Program-made: the position numbers and the translations under genes
Assembly: GCA_009617715.1 (NCBI GenBank)
Contig: VTFK01000149.1
Span: 434,001 to 498,000, forward strand
DNA from: Plectrocnemia conspersa
Lineage: Eukaryota > Arthropoda > Insecta > Trichoptera > Polycentropodidae
DNA length: 64,000 nt
Direction of reading: 5' to 3'
Shown here: positions 1-12,099 of the stretch, one piece after another
Layout: each line of letters begins with the position of its first letter
How positions within the stretch are numbered: the first letter of the stretch is position 1
The notes under the pieces: generated by a model
What the model was told of the DNA's origin: nothing
The model's database searches: none
The model's input: the letters and a program-made list of their open reading frames with translations, nothing else

Positions 1-3000
1 TGACAAAAAATATTTAAAAACGATATTTTTTTTACAACGAATTAGAAATTAAAATCATTACATTTTTTTATATTAAATATTTTTTTATTTGCCGGTCGAT
101 ATTTTGTAGTTTTTTTAGTATTTTGAAGAAGTTGGTTGAAATCGCAAAATCACTTATATAACGTTATTCAATCAAAATCTTAGCTTGCTAAAAAATCAGA
201 CTTACAACGTTATTCGCGTCGCATATTTAATTATATAAATAAAAGAACAAGTTATTTTAAATAGGTTAATATTTTTTAATACATATTATGTAATTACTTA
301 TTATTTTTATAATTTTAAGTATCATCAGCATATTATTAAATTTAAAATTTTAAAAGCATGTCTATACATACACATATATATTTATATTATAAATAGGGAT
401 AGTTCATTCTGAAGACTCTTATTGCATTTTTTATAAGGATAAAAATAACGCTTCTATGTGCAGTATTATACGAATTTCCGTTTCTTTATTCTATGTGTTT
501 ATATAAAATATCTTAAACCTTTTGAACCCACATCCAATATATCGAGCATAACTTTCCTTTCTCTATAACAACCTTTAGGCACCTATCAACCTTAAAAGTG
601 AAAAAAAAATATACAATATTGTAACGGAATATTTTTATTTGATAAAATTTATAAAAAAAATATAATATCTATGCTTACAAAGAAAAATTTAAATTGCGCG
701 ATTTACTTGTTGGAAATCGTTCATGACAGTTTATCGGATTAGTATAAATATATGATATTTACGTTTTAGATTGCATATTATTTTTCTTATATCTTAATTG
801 GATAAATATTGAAATTCATAATAGCGAGAATATTTCATATAGTATGCAAATGCAAAAATAATATGAGTACACCTTGTATTGCGAAATGAAGAGAAACGCA
901 AACCTTTGTGTGTAAGGAACAAAATCGGATTTCATGTCTAGCCTTGGGCTTTGCTCGGTCGTTGTTGTTTTTAATTAAAAAGTTTCCTCGAAATAGACAT
1001 CCTAACACAAATAAAGTGCATCCAATGTACACATCACGCCACATTAATATCAATTTTTCGTAATACACTTGGGCGTGGATGGAAAATATTTCACATCAGT
1101 TACAACACGCGAAAGCGGATAGCATTTTATGTGAAATCTTCGTTGTATAACAAGTAGAAGTTTCGAATTAATTACTTTTCTCTCACTCTTGTGATTTGAA
1201 TAATATTGTTTTAATAAAACAGCCTAGCTAATATTTAAATCATAAATGAACGGCACACGTGAAGAGAGCATAATGAAAAGTTTTAGGCGGTGTAAAGTTT
1301 ATATTATACAATAGTAGCCACTAGACTGCGGTGTACTGCTGTAATACACGCTATATTAACTGTTTGCCATATTAAATACATAATATATTTCATACTGTTC
1401 GACAGTTCAATAGATTGATTCAGACATAATGTTTGACCGTTCTCGGTATTAGCCCCATAACTTGCTAATTATAGGTTTCTCAAATAGACAGTAAAATGAT
1501 TCATCTGTAATTTTAAGAAAATAACTCGATAGGATTATTTTATTAAAAAGAGTAATAAACTGATTTATATTGAGTGTAGTTTCTTTGCTATGGATGTACT
1601 TTAAATACCAAAATGTACATTTGTTTGCGTCCTCAAATTTTTGTGTGTTCCTAAAATTAATTATTGTCATTTGTCTAGGGGGTTTATTTATAAAGCGTTT
1701 TTCAACAACAAATTACTGCGGAATTTAAAATGTGTATATTTATTTGTATGTTTTGTCAAGGGTGACATAATTACAAATTTATATATTGGCATTTTTAAAT
1801 AATACAATCAAATATGTATTATATTACGTTTACAAGATATTTTTACAAGCTTATTTTATTTTTTACATATAAAAAAAGTATAAACGGATTTACAACAATG
1901 TTTATAATCGCGTGAAGATGCGTGAACGGACCGTAACGTATTAAAGTATTTAGGATCTCATAGAATTAAAATCAAATATCATCATTCAATTGGATTGTAA
2001 GTTTTCGCGTTTTTTTCTATTGCTTTTACTATTTTTATTTTTCTATATATTCAACAATATCGACGACCTTAATTGTTAATTGACATTACCACTCTTTTTT
2101 CTCCCACTATTCTGATAACAAATAAACCTAAAAATCTCTTCAAAGATATTATCATTAAAAGCAATTAAACTTAATAATATTTAATATTCCTAGTTATTCA
2201 AATGAAAAGTACAAACAGGTTGTAGAATTTTTATAGACAATGGCTAGATTTTTTTGTGGTGTATCGAAGTTTCTTAATACTCATTGTTTTTTATATTTTA
2301 TTTATTTAAATTGTGTTTAGAAGATAAGTGTATTTCATAACAGTAATACGCGTTATGTGAAGAAGCAATAATTACATAAATATGGTGATAAATATTTTTA
2401 CTGTGACTTTATATCAACAGATGTCAATCATAATGGAAATTTTGAGGAGCAGAATAATGAGCAATTAAGTAAATATTTTTTTGTTACTGAATAGCAATTT
2501 TTGGTTACTAAATCTAGGATATAATATTTCTTTGAATTAAAAATCCATTTAGGGGCAAAGCTCTTTTAAAATTATTTTTGTTTTAGAATAACATATTGTT
2601 GAACTATTCAACTAGACAAAATTTGCCCACATGAAAGTTAGTGGGTTTTGAATATCAATAAACATAAATAAACTGTGAATCTCAATTTCATTTCTAATGT
2701 GGAGCTTTATTTATAGCATGTATTGTGTAAAAATATTTAGACTTCTGTATCTTAATGATAAACAAAATTGTCGATTGAATAATTATTTTTTATCAACTTC
2801 TATACTTCCAATGCAGTCGTTGGAAAAATTATCATATTTTATTATTTTATGTTTTACTTATAAATACACAAATTTAGTTTTTACATATATTTAAAACGTT
2901 TAGTTCCTAGTATGTGTTATGCGAATATTTTATTCACCACGCTGTATTATTCTTCGTTCATCTGAGTCCCTAGATACATCTAGTGTTTTTATGTTCATAG

Positions 3001-3660
3001 TATATGTTCATATATTTACATTAATAACATATATAAGAAGCTTTTCCTAAATTATTATTTATTATTTAGTAGCTATTTACTTGCAAATAATAATAAAATC
3101 TCATTAGAGAACGAGTTAACCGAAATGTGGGGCTTTCTGCTCGATTGTGTTTTATAATTGTCTCTAATATGAACTCTCATTCTTCTTATCATCATTTATC
3201 GTCACATGGCGCACACGCGTCTCTGATATAGACACGTATTTGTCTGCTAATTAGAAACGTTATACCACATAGCATATTCTAGATTATCTGAAATTATACC
3301 CTATGGCTGCATTAAGGTTATATTGTCGACGCTTTCGCCCTTAAACCAGATGATCAGGCATCGTTTGTCCTAGGACTAATAGGTTTAAATGTCTGCATAT
3401 ATACGCACTGTATAATATCATATTATATTATACAATACTGGTTTCGACTGATAAACATACGAATAACAAAACACATTTATTTATAATTTATAAAAATTAC
3501 TATATGATATTAAAAATGTATTCTATTTAACTCATATTTTATATTCTTAAATCTATTAGTAATTTTTATTTTACTTGTTTTTGGTAATTTTTTTTGCTTA
3601 AAAGCTTACTAGTTATTTGATTGTTGTTTATACTTTTACTTGCTATTACAAATAATATTA
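1..3660. other. AT-rich spacer, no gene recognised
   Basis: Very AT-rich, with many short poly-A/T runs and stops in every frame. The short ORFs here (835-1068 minus, 1449-1670 minus, 2697-2894 plus) have a Phe/Ile/Lys/Asn-rich composition expected of AT-rich noncoding DNA and show no domain. A mildly GC-richer patch at about 3,100-3,400 contains no recognisable motif. Most likely intronic or intergenic. Confidence 0.6.
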
Positions 3661-3679
3661 CTATTCAATCAGTGGTTTG

Positions 3680-3960
3680 CGTAAGTTATGAACGTACGTC
3701 CGTTTGGCCGATCTAATAGGCAACTTTTCGAGACAATATTTCATCCGAAACACACGGTGACGTTTATTGAATTTCGGCAGGCGCAACCCTTCAAATGTCT
3801 AAATGGAGGTGACACGGGGAGAAAGTGTACGATATACGTATGTAAGTGTACACATATTGCTATAAAGTGTGTTAGCAATGTGATAGTGAAATGAGAGTGA
3901 GATGCGGTGTTGTGTGTCGCCAAGTTGTTCCAGACGCCATTCAATCTCTGTGGACAGTTA
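3680..3960. promoter_or_regulatory. GC-richer island, candidate regulatory element
   Basis: A patch of more balanced composition with several CpGs, open by chance on both strands (3688-3894 plus and 3741-3944 minus). Neither translation resembles a known protein. Openness on both strands suggests compositional bias rather than coding. Read as possible conserved noncoding DNA; function unknown. Confidence 0.25.
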
Positions 3961-4989
3961 TTTTTGTTAGCATATCAAGATTGATTGCGGTATTATAACA
4001 TTCTAACACAGTTAAGTGTAATATATAACATAGATTTTATGTAGTATAAAGTAGCAATATTAAAGTTGTGAAATTTAAACTCACTAATAACATTTTGAAT
4101 AATATATAACTTACAGTTATTCAACTTTTAGTTGTATAGTACAATAAATATATAACTTATAATTGTATCAGTACAAGCGTGATTTAAATTAACCACTTAT
4201 TAATTTATTTATACTATAATCAGTATATGTATATATTTTAATTTTGCCTTTATTATAAAGTTTTCTATATTCTACAGTACTAATGATTATATCATAGTTG
4301 TATGTAATATATATATATATATATATTAAAATTTTTGTGTTTTGTATATTGCACTTAAAAGCCCCTTTTATTTTATTTAAACTATTTCCATGTATTTTAA
4401 AATATGTTTAGGTCATCAATAATTGAAAAATAGTTTGATTTTACAATAAATAAGTGTGCATTATTGCATAATTATCAGCCTAGATTTTAGAGACTACGCT
4501 ATTCGAGATCGGAAAACCGTAGTCCGTAAGATCTAGATCGGTAACACAGAGTCTACGAGTTTGAGCCATGGTAGGAGACTTATTTTTCTTTATAAAAACG
4601 CGCTTTTATATTGGTATTTGGCGAAATATATTCATTTTAATTGTACTTTTCATAACAATTTATAGTTAATTTTATAGATACTGATTTAAAACTAAAAAGT
4701 CTGGTAGTTAATACTTACTTGCAAGTATTTATTATGTCTTATCATCGTACTAATTTTTTGCAGATATTAAAATTAATTAACATGAAATAAATATTTTTAT
4801 TTTATTTTGTATATGTTAGTGTAAATATAAATAAACAAAAGTGTAGTCAAAATAAATTTATAAGTCAAATTAATTTTCAAATTTATATTTTTGTGCCATA
4901 AAATATATAATTCTGTGATCTTAGTGGTTCCGCAAAATAAGAAGCAATTCAAGCCTTAATAAATTCACTAAAACATTTATAAAATTTAG
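3961..4989. other. AT-rich spacer
   Basis: AT-rich with no recognisable gene. A small mixed-composition patch at about 4,490-4,580 (around the gatcggaaaaccgtag string) matches nothing I recognise. Confidence 0.5.
4307..4326. repeat. (TA)n microsatellite
   Basis: Ten uninterrupted AT dinucleotides. Similar tracts occur at 28,639-28,656 and 33,532-33,547. Confidence 0.9.
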
Positions 4990-5520
4990 ATTAACGTTAA
5001 ACGATGGTTATGCCGCATTTGGGGACACATATCCTCAGCGACGCGGCATCTAGCTGCGGTCAGCGAGACGCGTTATTAGCTGGCCATCTAAAGGCACTTC
5101 TTTCTGTGGATGTAACTCTGGTGGCGGTTATTAAGGCCACTTACAGAAAAGTATATAGTAAAAATATTTTTAGCTTTTTGGTAAGGGGGCAACAAAGCAA
5201 GAACAAAGCCCCGGCGGCGGGATGTAACTGTTCTGGGCTACTGTGAGGCTTTCAATGGACGTTTGTGATAAAGTAACTGGCAATCAGACTGCAGTAGTAT
5301 TTATTAAAGTAACATAGCTATTTATTTGTCATAAGCGAGATTGCCACTCGCCGCTATTCGTTGTACTTCCGTCGTGGTCAACCAAAGAGTTATGCTGTTC
5401 TCCGCGCTGTGCCGTTACGTCAGTGTAGCCGCCTAGTTTATGACCAAATGAACTGTCCCCCTACAATTTCACTGCCATGTGGAGAAATTCACCGGTTTCT
5501 CTGGCATCTAGTTAAAGAAA
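4990..5520. promoter_or_regulatory. GC-rich island, candidate enhancer or silencer
   Basis: One of the clearest departures from background: GC-rich, CpG-containing sequence in an otherwise AT-rich desert. An 80-codon ORF (5004-5246 plus) begins MVMPHLGTHILSD but has no domain I recognise. The downstream half (5,250-5,500) has no ORF yet keeps the same composition and carries TTTAT-type posterior-Hox-like cores and a GCCAT motif (Pho/YY1-like) near 5,082. The composition continuing past the stop argues for noncoding constraint rather than an exon. Confidence 0.35.
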
Positions 5521-6620
5521 CGAGTTTATATTAAACTCAGATTCTTTTACATTTGATTATTTTTACAAATTTTATTTTCAAAAATGTATTAAAGAAGTTT
5601 AACCATATTCATTTTGTTTCGAAAAGTAGTTAGGGTTGCACATGTGGTTGCCACAAATGTATTAAACCTTTTAAAGTTATAGTATTAAAATTCTACAATA
5701 TGCCTTGTTGATTTAATTTCTAAAAAAATTGGCTTTAATTTATTGCTTTTAACATCTCTGCTTTCACTTTATTTGAATTAAAAACATATACATAGATGTA
5801 AAACTGTGTTATAATAAGAAAATATTAAATAAAAAATTTAAGAATAAAAATTGCTTAGAATTTAAATATCAGACTTTATATAACCTAAAAGTTCTATTAA
5901 ATTTTTACTAGTCTATTTTAATTTTTTTTCGTTAGCTGTATTCAGCTTAAATTACACTTAAATATTTTTTACCTTAAAGCTTTGATAATCTATTTTAAAT
6001 GTAAAATATACATTATATATTAACAATATGATACATTTTTTCATCTTATAATTTTTTATTGACAATACTGAAACCTAACTAATCAACAATTAAAAAAGTT
6101 TAAATCCTAAATACATATTGCTACGCGCCACGTCAATATAATAAATATATATTGAAAATTTAAAAATTATGAAAATTACTAAAGTAAAATATATCTCTTA
6201 AATTAAGGATTTTTTGTAGTATTTTTTTTCTATAGCAAAGTTTTTTTTAATTGCAATGTTCTAAAAATATAAGTTTATAAAGATGTAGCCAAAACATACA
6301 TATATAAATAAATATTAGTAATTGTTAGGGTTTTTTAAAAAACAAAGTTTTATCCTGTTCCGTTTTTCTAACAATTGCGCATTTTAACTGACATTCATTA
6401 AATTTCTCAAAAGCACTTGCCAAAAATATTAATAAATTTTGCATAATGTGATGGTCGGTGCACATTTTTTTTACCGAACAAGTACTTAGAGCCACATTGC
6501 CAATTTTAAAATTTTTAAATTGCCGATACGTTAAATAAAAAATCTGTTTCTGGCATAAATCACCATATTGATCAGACAATCAATAACTAGAAGGAACGTG
6601 GGTTACCTTCTATTCTCAAG
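5521..6620. other. AT-rich spacer
   Basis: No recognisable gene. An 84-codon minus-strand ORF (6325-6579) is rich in Phe/Lys/Cys and matches no family I know. It could be a scrap of an old transposon ORF but cannot be supported. Confidence 0.5.
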
Positions 6621-6622
6621 GG

Positions 6623-6655
6623 TATATAAGCCCAAACACAGCCATATTTTCACTT
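6623..6655 (+). promoter_or_regulatory. Candidate core promoter: TATA box plus initiator-like site
   Basis: A strong TATA element, TATATAAG, lies at 6,623-6,630. An initiator-like TCACTT with its A at 6,652 lies 29 nt downstream of the TATA start, the canonical spacing. Downstream is a 25-codon ORF starting near 6,704 (MNGSSVKLAS and on), ending at a TAA that overlaps a splice-donor-like CTG|GTAAAGT near 6,776. TATA-like strings are common in AT-rich DNA, so the spacing is suggestive only. Confidence 0.25.
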
Positions 6656-7029
6656 GGAATATACTTTCTTTAAGAACATCATTCAAAACTTTACCTCCCA
6701 CTTAATGAACGGAAGTTCAGTCAAACTCGCATCATGTAGATTTACACCATTGGGATCTTTAGTAGACGCTTTTTACTGGTAAAGTATTTAATTTGTAATT
6801 AATTTTAAAATGACTTGAAAAAATGACGCATATGTACTATATATTCACTATTATTTTTGTCAAATCAAACGTGTTAATTTCTGTATTATTTTAATTAAAA
6901 ATAAATAATAGCTAAAATGTTATTTTATATTGCTTTTGTGGATGAAATTTTGTACTGTTTTATATATTTATTAAAAAACAGATACGTATTTTATATAAAA
7001 TATGTAACTTATACCTATATTATGTAAGG
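6656..7029. other. AT-rich spacer downstream of candidate promoter
   Basis: Apart from the short ORF noted with the candidate promoter, nothing is recognised. Confidence 0.4.
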
Positions 7030-7160
7030 GTTGTGAGTTTTTCTTTGAAAATATGTGCATGCGTGAACGCGTAGTTAATTAATTACGTAGCTTTAGCCAA
7101 CCGTGACGGATCATTACCAAAGGGCTTAATCCCTTGACCTGCCCGACTAACGACTTGATT
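7030..7160. promoter_or_regulatory. Short mixed-GC island with homeodomain-like sites
   Basis: Contains GTTAATTAATTACG at 7,073-7,086 (overlapping TAAT/ATTA cores) and the imperfect palindrome AAGGGCTTAATCCCTT at 7,120-7,135, which holds a TAATCC core preferred by Bicoid/Otd-class (K50) homeodomains. The balanced composition against AT-rich flanks suggests a regulatory element. Motif matches only. Confidence 0.25.
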
Positions 7161-8500
7161 GGATTATAACATCAATTTTGATTAAATTGTTTATCGATTA
7201 GATTAGCGTTTGACATTTTAAATTTGACGAACCGAATTCACCCATTAAAAATAGAATAAATTTCAGTTAACCCTTCGTTAGCCACAATAAAATTATAAAA
7301 TTAATGCTGCATTATATGTTATGGTTATTAGTTAAAAGGCAATTTTTACGTTATATTTATTAAACAATAATTTTAAATTAATATTAAGGCATAAGAATGG
7401 GTGAAAATTCTAATAGTTTTTATTAGATCTTTAAACAAATTATCTCAATTATGATATACAAAAAACGCATTGTGAAAATGTTTATAGCCCGCTTTTAGAA
7501 ATTTGATTCTGTCACAGCGATAATTCGGCGCAGTTGGTTCGTAAATTTTAATTAAACGAAAAAACAGGGCCCTTAACTGTGTACTGCGTGAAATTTTTCG
7601 GCATTAAAAACGGCAAAGGCTAAACTTGCGGATATTAAAACAGTTTCTTAGCACGTAATTTTGAAGCGAAACGTCGAAATTGTTCATTAAAACAAACGAC
7701 AAACCCACACTGCCGTCCAGTGCCCTTTAAAGCTTTTGAAACTCCATTTATATGCAGCTTTGATAAAAGTCATCAATAATGAATAATATATTTTTTAATT
7801 ATGAGACATAATATATTGAATTGTTTTAGACTTTATGACAACTGCTGTAAAAAAGCTTTATAAATAGTGATTACATACGCTTGAGTACACTAAAATTAAT
7901 TTATTAAAAAAATTCCGATATCTTAATTTATAATGAAAAAGGTTAAATTTATTGTGAAAACCCTGTGTAGCTCTACAGATATTTATAAAAACTGTTCACT
8001 TTATTTTTCTGTTCTATTTAATTTAAAAACGATAAATTTCCAGGGGGGCCTTTTGTATTTTTTTTTTCTGAAAAGGGGTAGTGAGACAAATAAGTTTGAG
8101 AACCTAAACTTTAGAGGCGAAAGATACAATATTAATAATTCCAGTTCTGTAATGAAATGTTTTCAATTATCAAGTAATTGTGAATGTGTTTTTTTTCTGT
8201 AATTCAATTTTTTGTTTAAATTGTGAAGGGTTTTGAATTTTCCCCCTTGAATTATAATCATAAACGTTTTGTTTTAAATTCTATTTTTTTTAAATTTAGC
8301 TAATAACTAATTGGTTATAATCCAGTTACATGTATATTATGTATATTACGTTATATTATATCGAGAACATTTTAAAAATAGTTTTGCTTTTATATCACTT
8401 TAATATCACAATAAAAAGGATTTATTTTAATGCTTTAAGAAGTATCTAAATTTAGATAAGTATTGTTCACAATTCAGTTTAAGTTGCAAATGATCTATAA
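7161..8500. other. AT-rich spacer
   Basis: No gene recognised. About 7,490-7,750 is slightly less AT-rich with scattered CpGs. ORF 7933-8202 (plus) is low-complexity Phe/Asn/Lys sequence and is treated as chance. Confidence 0.5.
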
Positions 8501-9130
8501 ATAATAAACTTGCCAACAGCCGAGAAACTAAAATTACCCGTTATTGAAACGACAAAAGAAACTCATAATTCAAGTTAACGAAAAGTCGCATTGTAACGTT
8601 TATCCAATTTATAAGTTGGTCCTCCATGTAAGTGAGTTGAAGAAAACTTGATTCCTTCCAATTTAACTTCCACCCGCTCTCTATACATACTTTTTCAACT
8701 TATCTGTCCAAGTAGTATAATTATAAGCTTGTTTAAATTTAAATTTAACAAGTTAATAAAGACGTTTGGAACAATTATACAGAATAAAAAAATACGTATA
8801 TAAATAAATAACATTATTACGTAAAACCAGCGAAAAGCTTTTGTATTAATAATAAAAATAAAAACAACTCAGAATTTGTACGGGGCGAAAAAGCGGGTAA
8901 TGAATATATTTCACTTCTGAATCGGATTATTAAAAGTATCAAATTGCGACGTCGGAGACAGGAAAAAAAAGAATAAATGTTGTCGCTTACACCCCCCGAA
9001 AGTTAACCACTCTCGCTCTGCGAGCTTTGAACGGCGCCGACGACATAATTCAATTTCCTCTAAATCATCAAACAGATGCCAGAAGTGCCTATCAATTCAT
9101 GCAGATCTCACTTGCCTCTGAATCGTATTA
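8501..9130. promoter_or_regulatory. Patchy GC-richer island
   Basis: Contains a CpG-bearing block near 8,940-9,060 (including an ACCCCCCGAAAG string and a GGCGCC palindrome at about 9,034) and a CAGATG E-box near 9,071. No ORF of note on either strand. Candidate regulatory DNA. Confidence 0.25.
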
Positions 9131-10570
9131 TTTTTCTATAGAATATTGTAAAAATATATAATAAGACATATTTTAAAGCTATTAAGAGCTGAAACTCGAA
9201 AGAAAATATTATATAGGTTAAGGTTGCTGAAAAATAAACATATTAAGTTCTTCTGTAATATAATCTGTTTATGTTACTTGCAACGATATTAAGATTAGCT
9301 TCGGTTTTAAATAAGTATTTTAATTTTAAAATAAATATTTTATTTAATGAAATCGATGTTGTTTTATGAAAGATTCCATAACATAGTAATAACTTTTTAT
9401 TTTCTTAAAAAATTTGCCATTTCAAAACAATAAAGGGGATCAGGCTAGCTTACAAAGTTTGCCAAGATATTTATGAGGTCAATTTTTCCGAAGTTTGATG
9501 GATATCAGATTCAAACTACGGCAGCTATCATGTCCTAAAACTCAATATAATATAGTATATACAATACACATTTATATGTACGTATATGTCATAGTTAATT
9601 TATACATATACATATCTATGTGCTCATCATCATTATTCGCTTAACTAATGCTGACGATACAGATTTTTCAACTAGTTCTTACGGTCTTAATCTTACCAAT
9701 TACGAATAAATATTTTGAGAGGTAGAAATATGGTTGTACTGAATATATTAGTTCCTAATCATTCTTAGAGATTTAAGCTAATAAACTAGTATTTTATTAG
9801 TATTTTTTTAGCATACATGTGAATATATAATTTAATTAAAATAATAAAGTTCTTATTTATTTTTATTATGTATAATAAGTTATTGAATATTACTTTAGTA
9901 ATTTAATTATAAACGTTTTACTATTTATTTAATATTATTAAAATATAAATATTTCAACATAGTTATTTAAAACTAATAACATAATAAACAAATAATTTTC
10001 TGCTACGATTTTACAGGATATCTTGTGTTAGTTATTTTTCTGTACACTCATTGATATTACAATCTTTTTTTATTTGATAAAAGTCACTAGTAGTCGTTTT
10101 TTTAAATTATTTATTGTAGTAGATAGTTATAGTGAATGTTATTTTATGTATTTTCACTACTATAGATATAATTTTACTGGTCAATATCAGTGAAACTGTA
10201 TTTATTCTCTACCTGGATGATCGAAAAAATCTTAGTTTTATCATGTAACGTTTTTCCCTATCTCTATATTTAAACTATTTCATTTAACTGATAGCTACTA
10301 TTAAAATTTTATGCTGCTCTAACGTAGACGAATTAACCACATTTAACTTGACCTAATGAGAGTTTTAAGACAATAGTTTTTAATCTTTCATTTGGTTAAG
10401 TTAAGATGGGTTAATATATTAAGATTGGCTTAAGGTTTAAAAAGCAAATAGACGTTTCGCTTTTTTTTAATTAATTGCAGCATAAATTGTATTTTTTCTA
10501 GAAGAAGTATATATTTACCAGTGAAAATGTATTTTGATTTATTATGTTTATTTTTTATATGATTTTTATA
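9131..10570. other. AT-rich spacer
   Basis: Nothing recognised; low-complexity A/T sequence. Confidence 0.55.
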
Positions 10571-10605
10571 GAAAAAAAATAAAGCGTGTCTTTTCTTATT
10601 TTCAG

Positions 10606-10656
10606 GTATGTCTCATTTGATTCGGAAAACGTATTTTTATCTCCGGTTTTTATCTG
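10606..10656 (+). other. Candidate recursive-splice site with RS-exon, or microexon (51 nt)
   Basis: A polypyrimidine stretch (TCTTTTCTTATTTTCAG, ending 10,605) is followed directly by GTATGT, so the acceptor regenerates a donor: the ratchet-point architecture known from long introns in Drosophila and vertebrates. A second strong donor, CTG|GTGAGT, lies 51 nt downstream, as expected for an RS-exon. The 51 nt are open in two frames (for example YVSFDSENVFLSPVFI), so a coding microexon of 17 codons is also possible. The same architecture recurs at 53,220-53,265 on the same strand. No host exon is visible to confirm the gene. Confidence 0.45.
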
Positions 10657-11080
10657 GTGAGTCGTTTCAATTTGCGTTTCTTTGTTTTTTTTTTAGTTTA
10701 GTTTTCGTTGCGGTTTTCGCAACTCTAACACAACGTTCACTTATATTGGATCAACTGCTTCAACACTATGTGTGTATTTTTTTTCGTACACGTGTATCAC
10801 TCACTGTACGTATGTACGTCTCGCTTTTATTTTGGAAATGTTTCCTCGTCACTATTGATTTTTCTCTCGAGCGAAGAGAGAACGAAAGAGAATGGCGTTA
10901 CCGTGTTCAAGTAAGGTTGTGCTGCTCGTTTATTTTATCTCATTTCTGACACCTGTTATCAGAAATGCATTTCGTGTCTTCGTATACCCCTTTTCCCAGA
11001 GCACGGCCAACAAGCACCGTAGAAGATACATTAACCATAGTTGTATTATACGTCATAAATGTTTAAATACATGTATTCTA
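10657..11080. promoter_or_regulatory. Mixed-GC island with GAGA-like motifs
   Basis: Follows the candidate RS-exon. Contains a purine-rich stretch around 10,868-10,892 (CGAAGAGAGAACGAAAGAGA) that resembles GAGA-factor sites. Overlapping ORFs 10608-10949 and 10892-11089 run through the splice-site structure and have no recognisable domain. Likely intronic regulatory sequence. Confidence 0.3.
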
Positions 11081-12099
11081 TCGCTTTAGATATTATTTAT
11101 TTATATAATAGCATCAAGTAATGGTATTATTGTTTGTATAATATGATCCATAATATATTATACATTTGGCTATGAACGTGTTTAATACCGTTTCATCGGG
11201 TTCTGCATAAGAAAAATTCTGATAAGGGTCGTCGGTATCTGTCCGGATGCTCTCATTGGGGATTTAAAAATCTGATCCAAGGTCTGGGCCGGATTTAGCG
11301 ATTCTATATTAAGAAAACCTGGCCATTTACACCTTCGGTCAGATAAAAAGTCGACAAGTTCTAATCCCAAAACGATACTGGGATTTATTTTTGCACGTCG
11401 CCTGATTGCCTTCTTGTACAATTTATTTTTAATTCACAATACCCTAAATCTAAAATTGTACACTGATAAATATTTAGGTCAAAAAGACCATGCCAACCAT
11501 ATTATTAGATTAGTTGGATATTTGTAGATGTATATAAAGTTTAATATCTCAAGTTGAGTATTACGTGTGTTATTCGGTTGAAGTACTCGTAGTTGTCTTG
11601 ACCAGTTGCGACATCGCCGGTGTTTGCCTTCGAACCCAGGTAAACTAACAACAACTTTAAGGCAAACACCACAAGCGTCAACTACTAACTTGCGGTCGTT
11701 TTCGCCATTGGTAAGAAAAACTTTCTAGCGCAAGATTAATTAATATACATGCATAAATTACTTCTCAAATAAAATACTATTAAGGCTACTGTAAACTCTG
11801 ATCCATTAGCCTGAATTAATTATTATATCACTGTTTATTTTAAACATTGAATATATCCACAATATATAAATAGATAATATCATTATTTGTAGAAGGAATA
11901 GAGATAATTATAAATAAATTTAACATTTATCATAATTAACCTCTGTTATAGACTAAACATAGTAAACTTTATATTAAGTTAACGTCGATAATTAAGACTC
12001 CTTAGTGCAATATAACGACATGAACTGGTACTGAGCATTCGAAACTTTGCATATCAATACAATAAGATCAATCCGGCAATTATAAACTTACACAAAGGC
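11081..12099. other. AT-rich spacer with an unassigned GC-richer patch
   Basis: A 79-codon minus-strand ORF (11182-11421) has a protein-like composition (for example KAIRRRAKINPSIVLGLELV) but no family I can name. It may be a degraded transposon ORF. A hairpin at 11,619-11,670 is listed separately. The rest is AT-rich. Confidence 0.35.
11619..11670. repeat. Hairpin: perfect 12-bp inverted repeat, 28-nt loop
   Basis: GGTGTTTGCCTT at 11,619-11,630 is the exact reverse complement of AAGGCAAACACC at 11,659-11,670. The flanks are mixed-composition. It could be a short structured RNA element, a regulatory dyad or a foldback remnant. The stem is short for a miRNA precursor. Confidence 0.7.

Noticed and set aside
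10608..10949. 113-codon ORF starting in the ratchet site
   Set aside because: It reads straight through the strong GTGAGT donor at 10,657 and a T-rich tract; the better explanation is a short exon plus intron sequence.
11630..11646. CCCAG|GTAAAC as a ratchet site
   Set aside because: The upstream tract is only partly pyrimidine-rich, and the site lies in the loop of the hairpin at 11,619-11,670.
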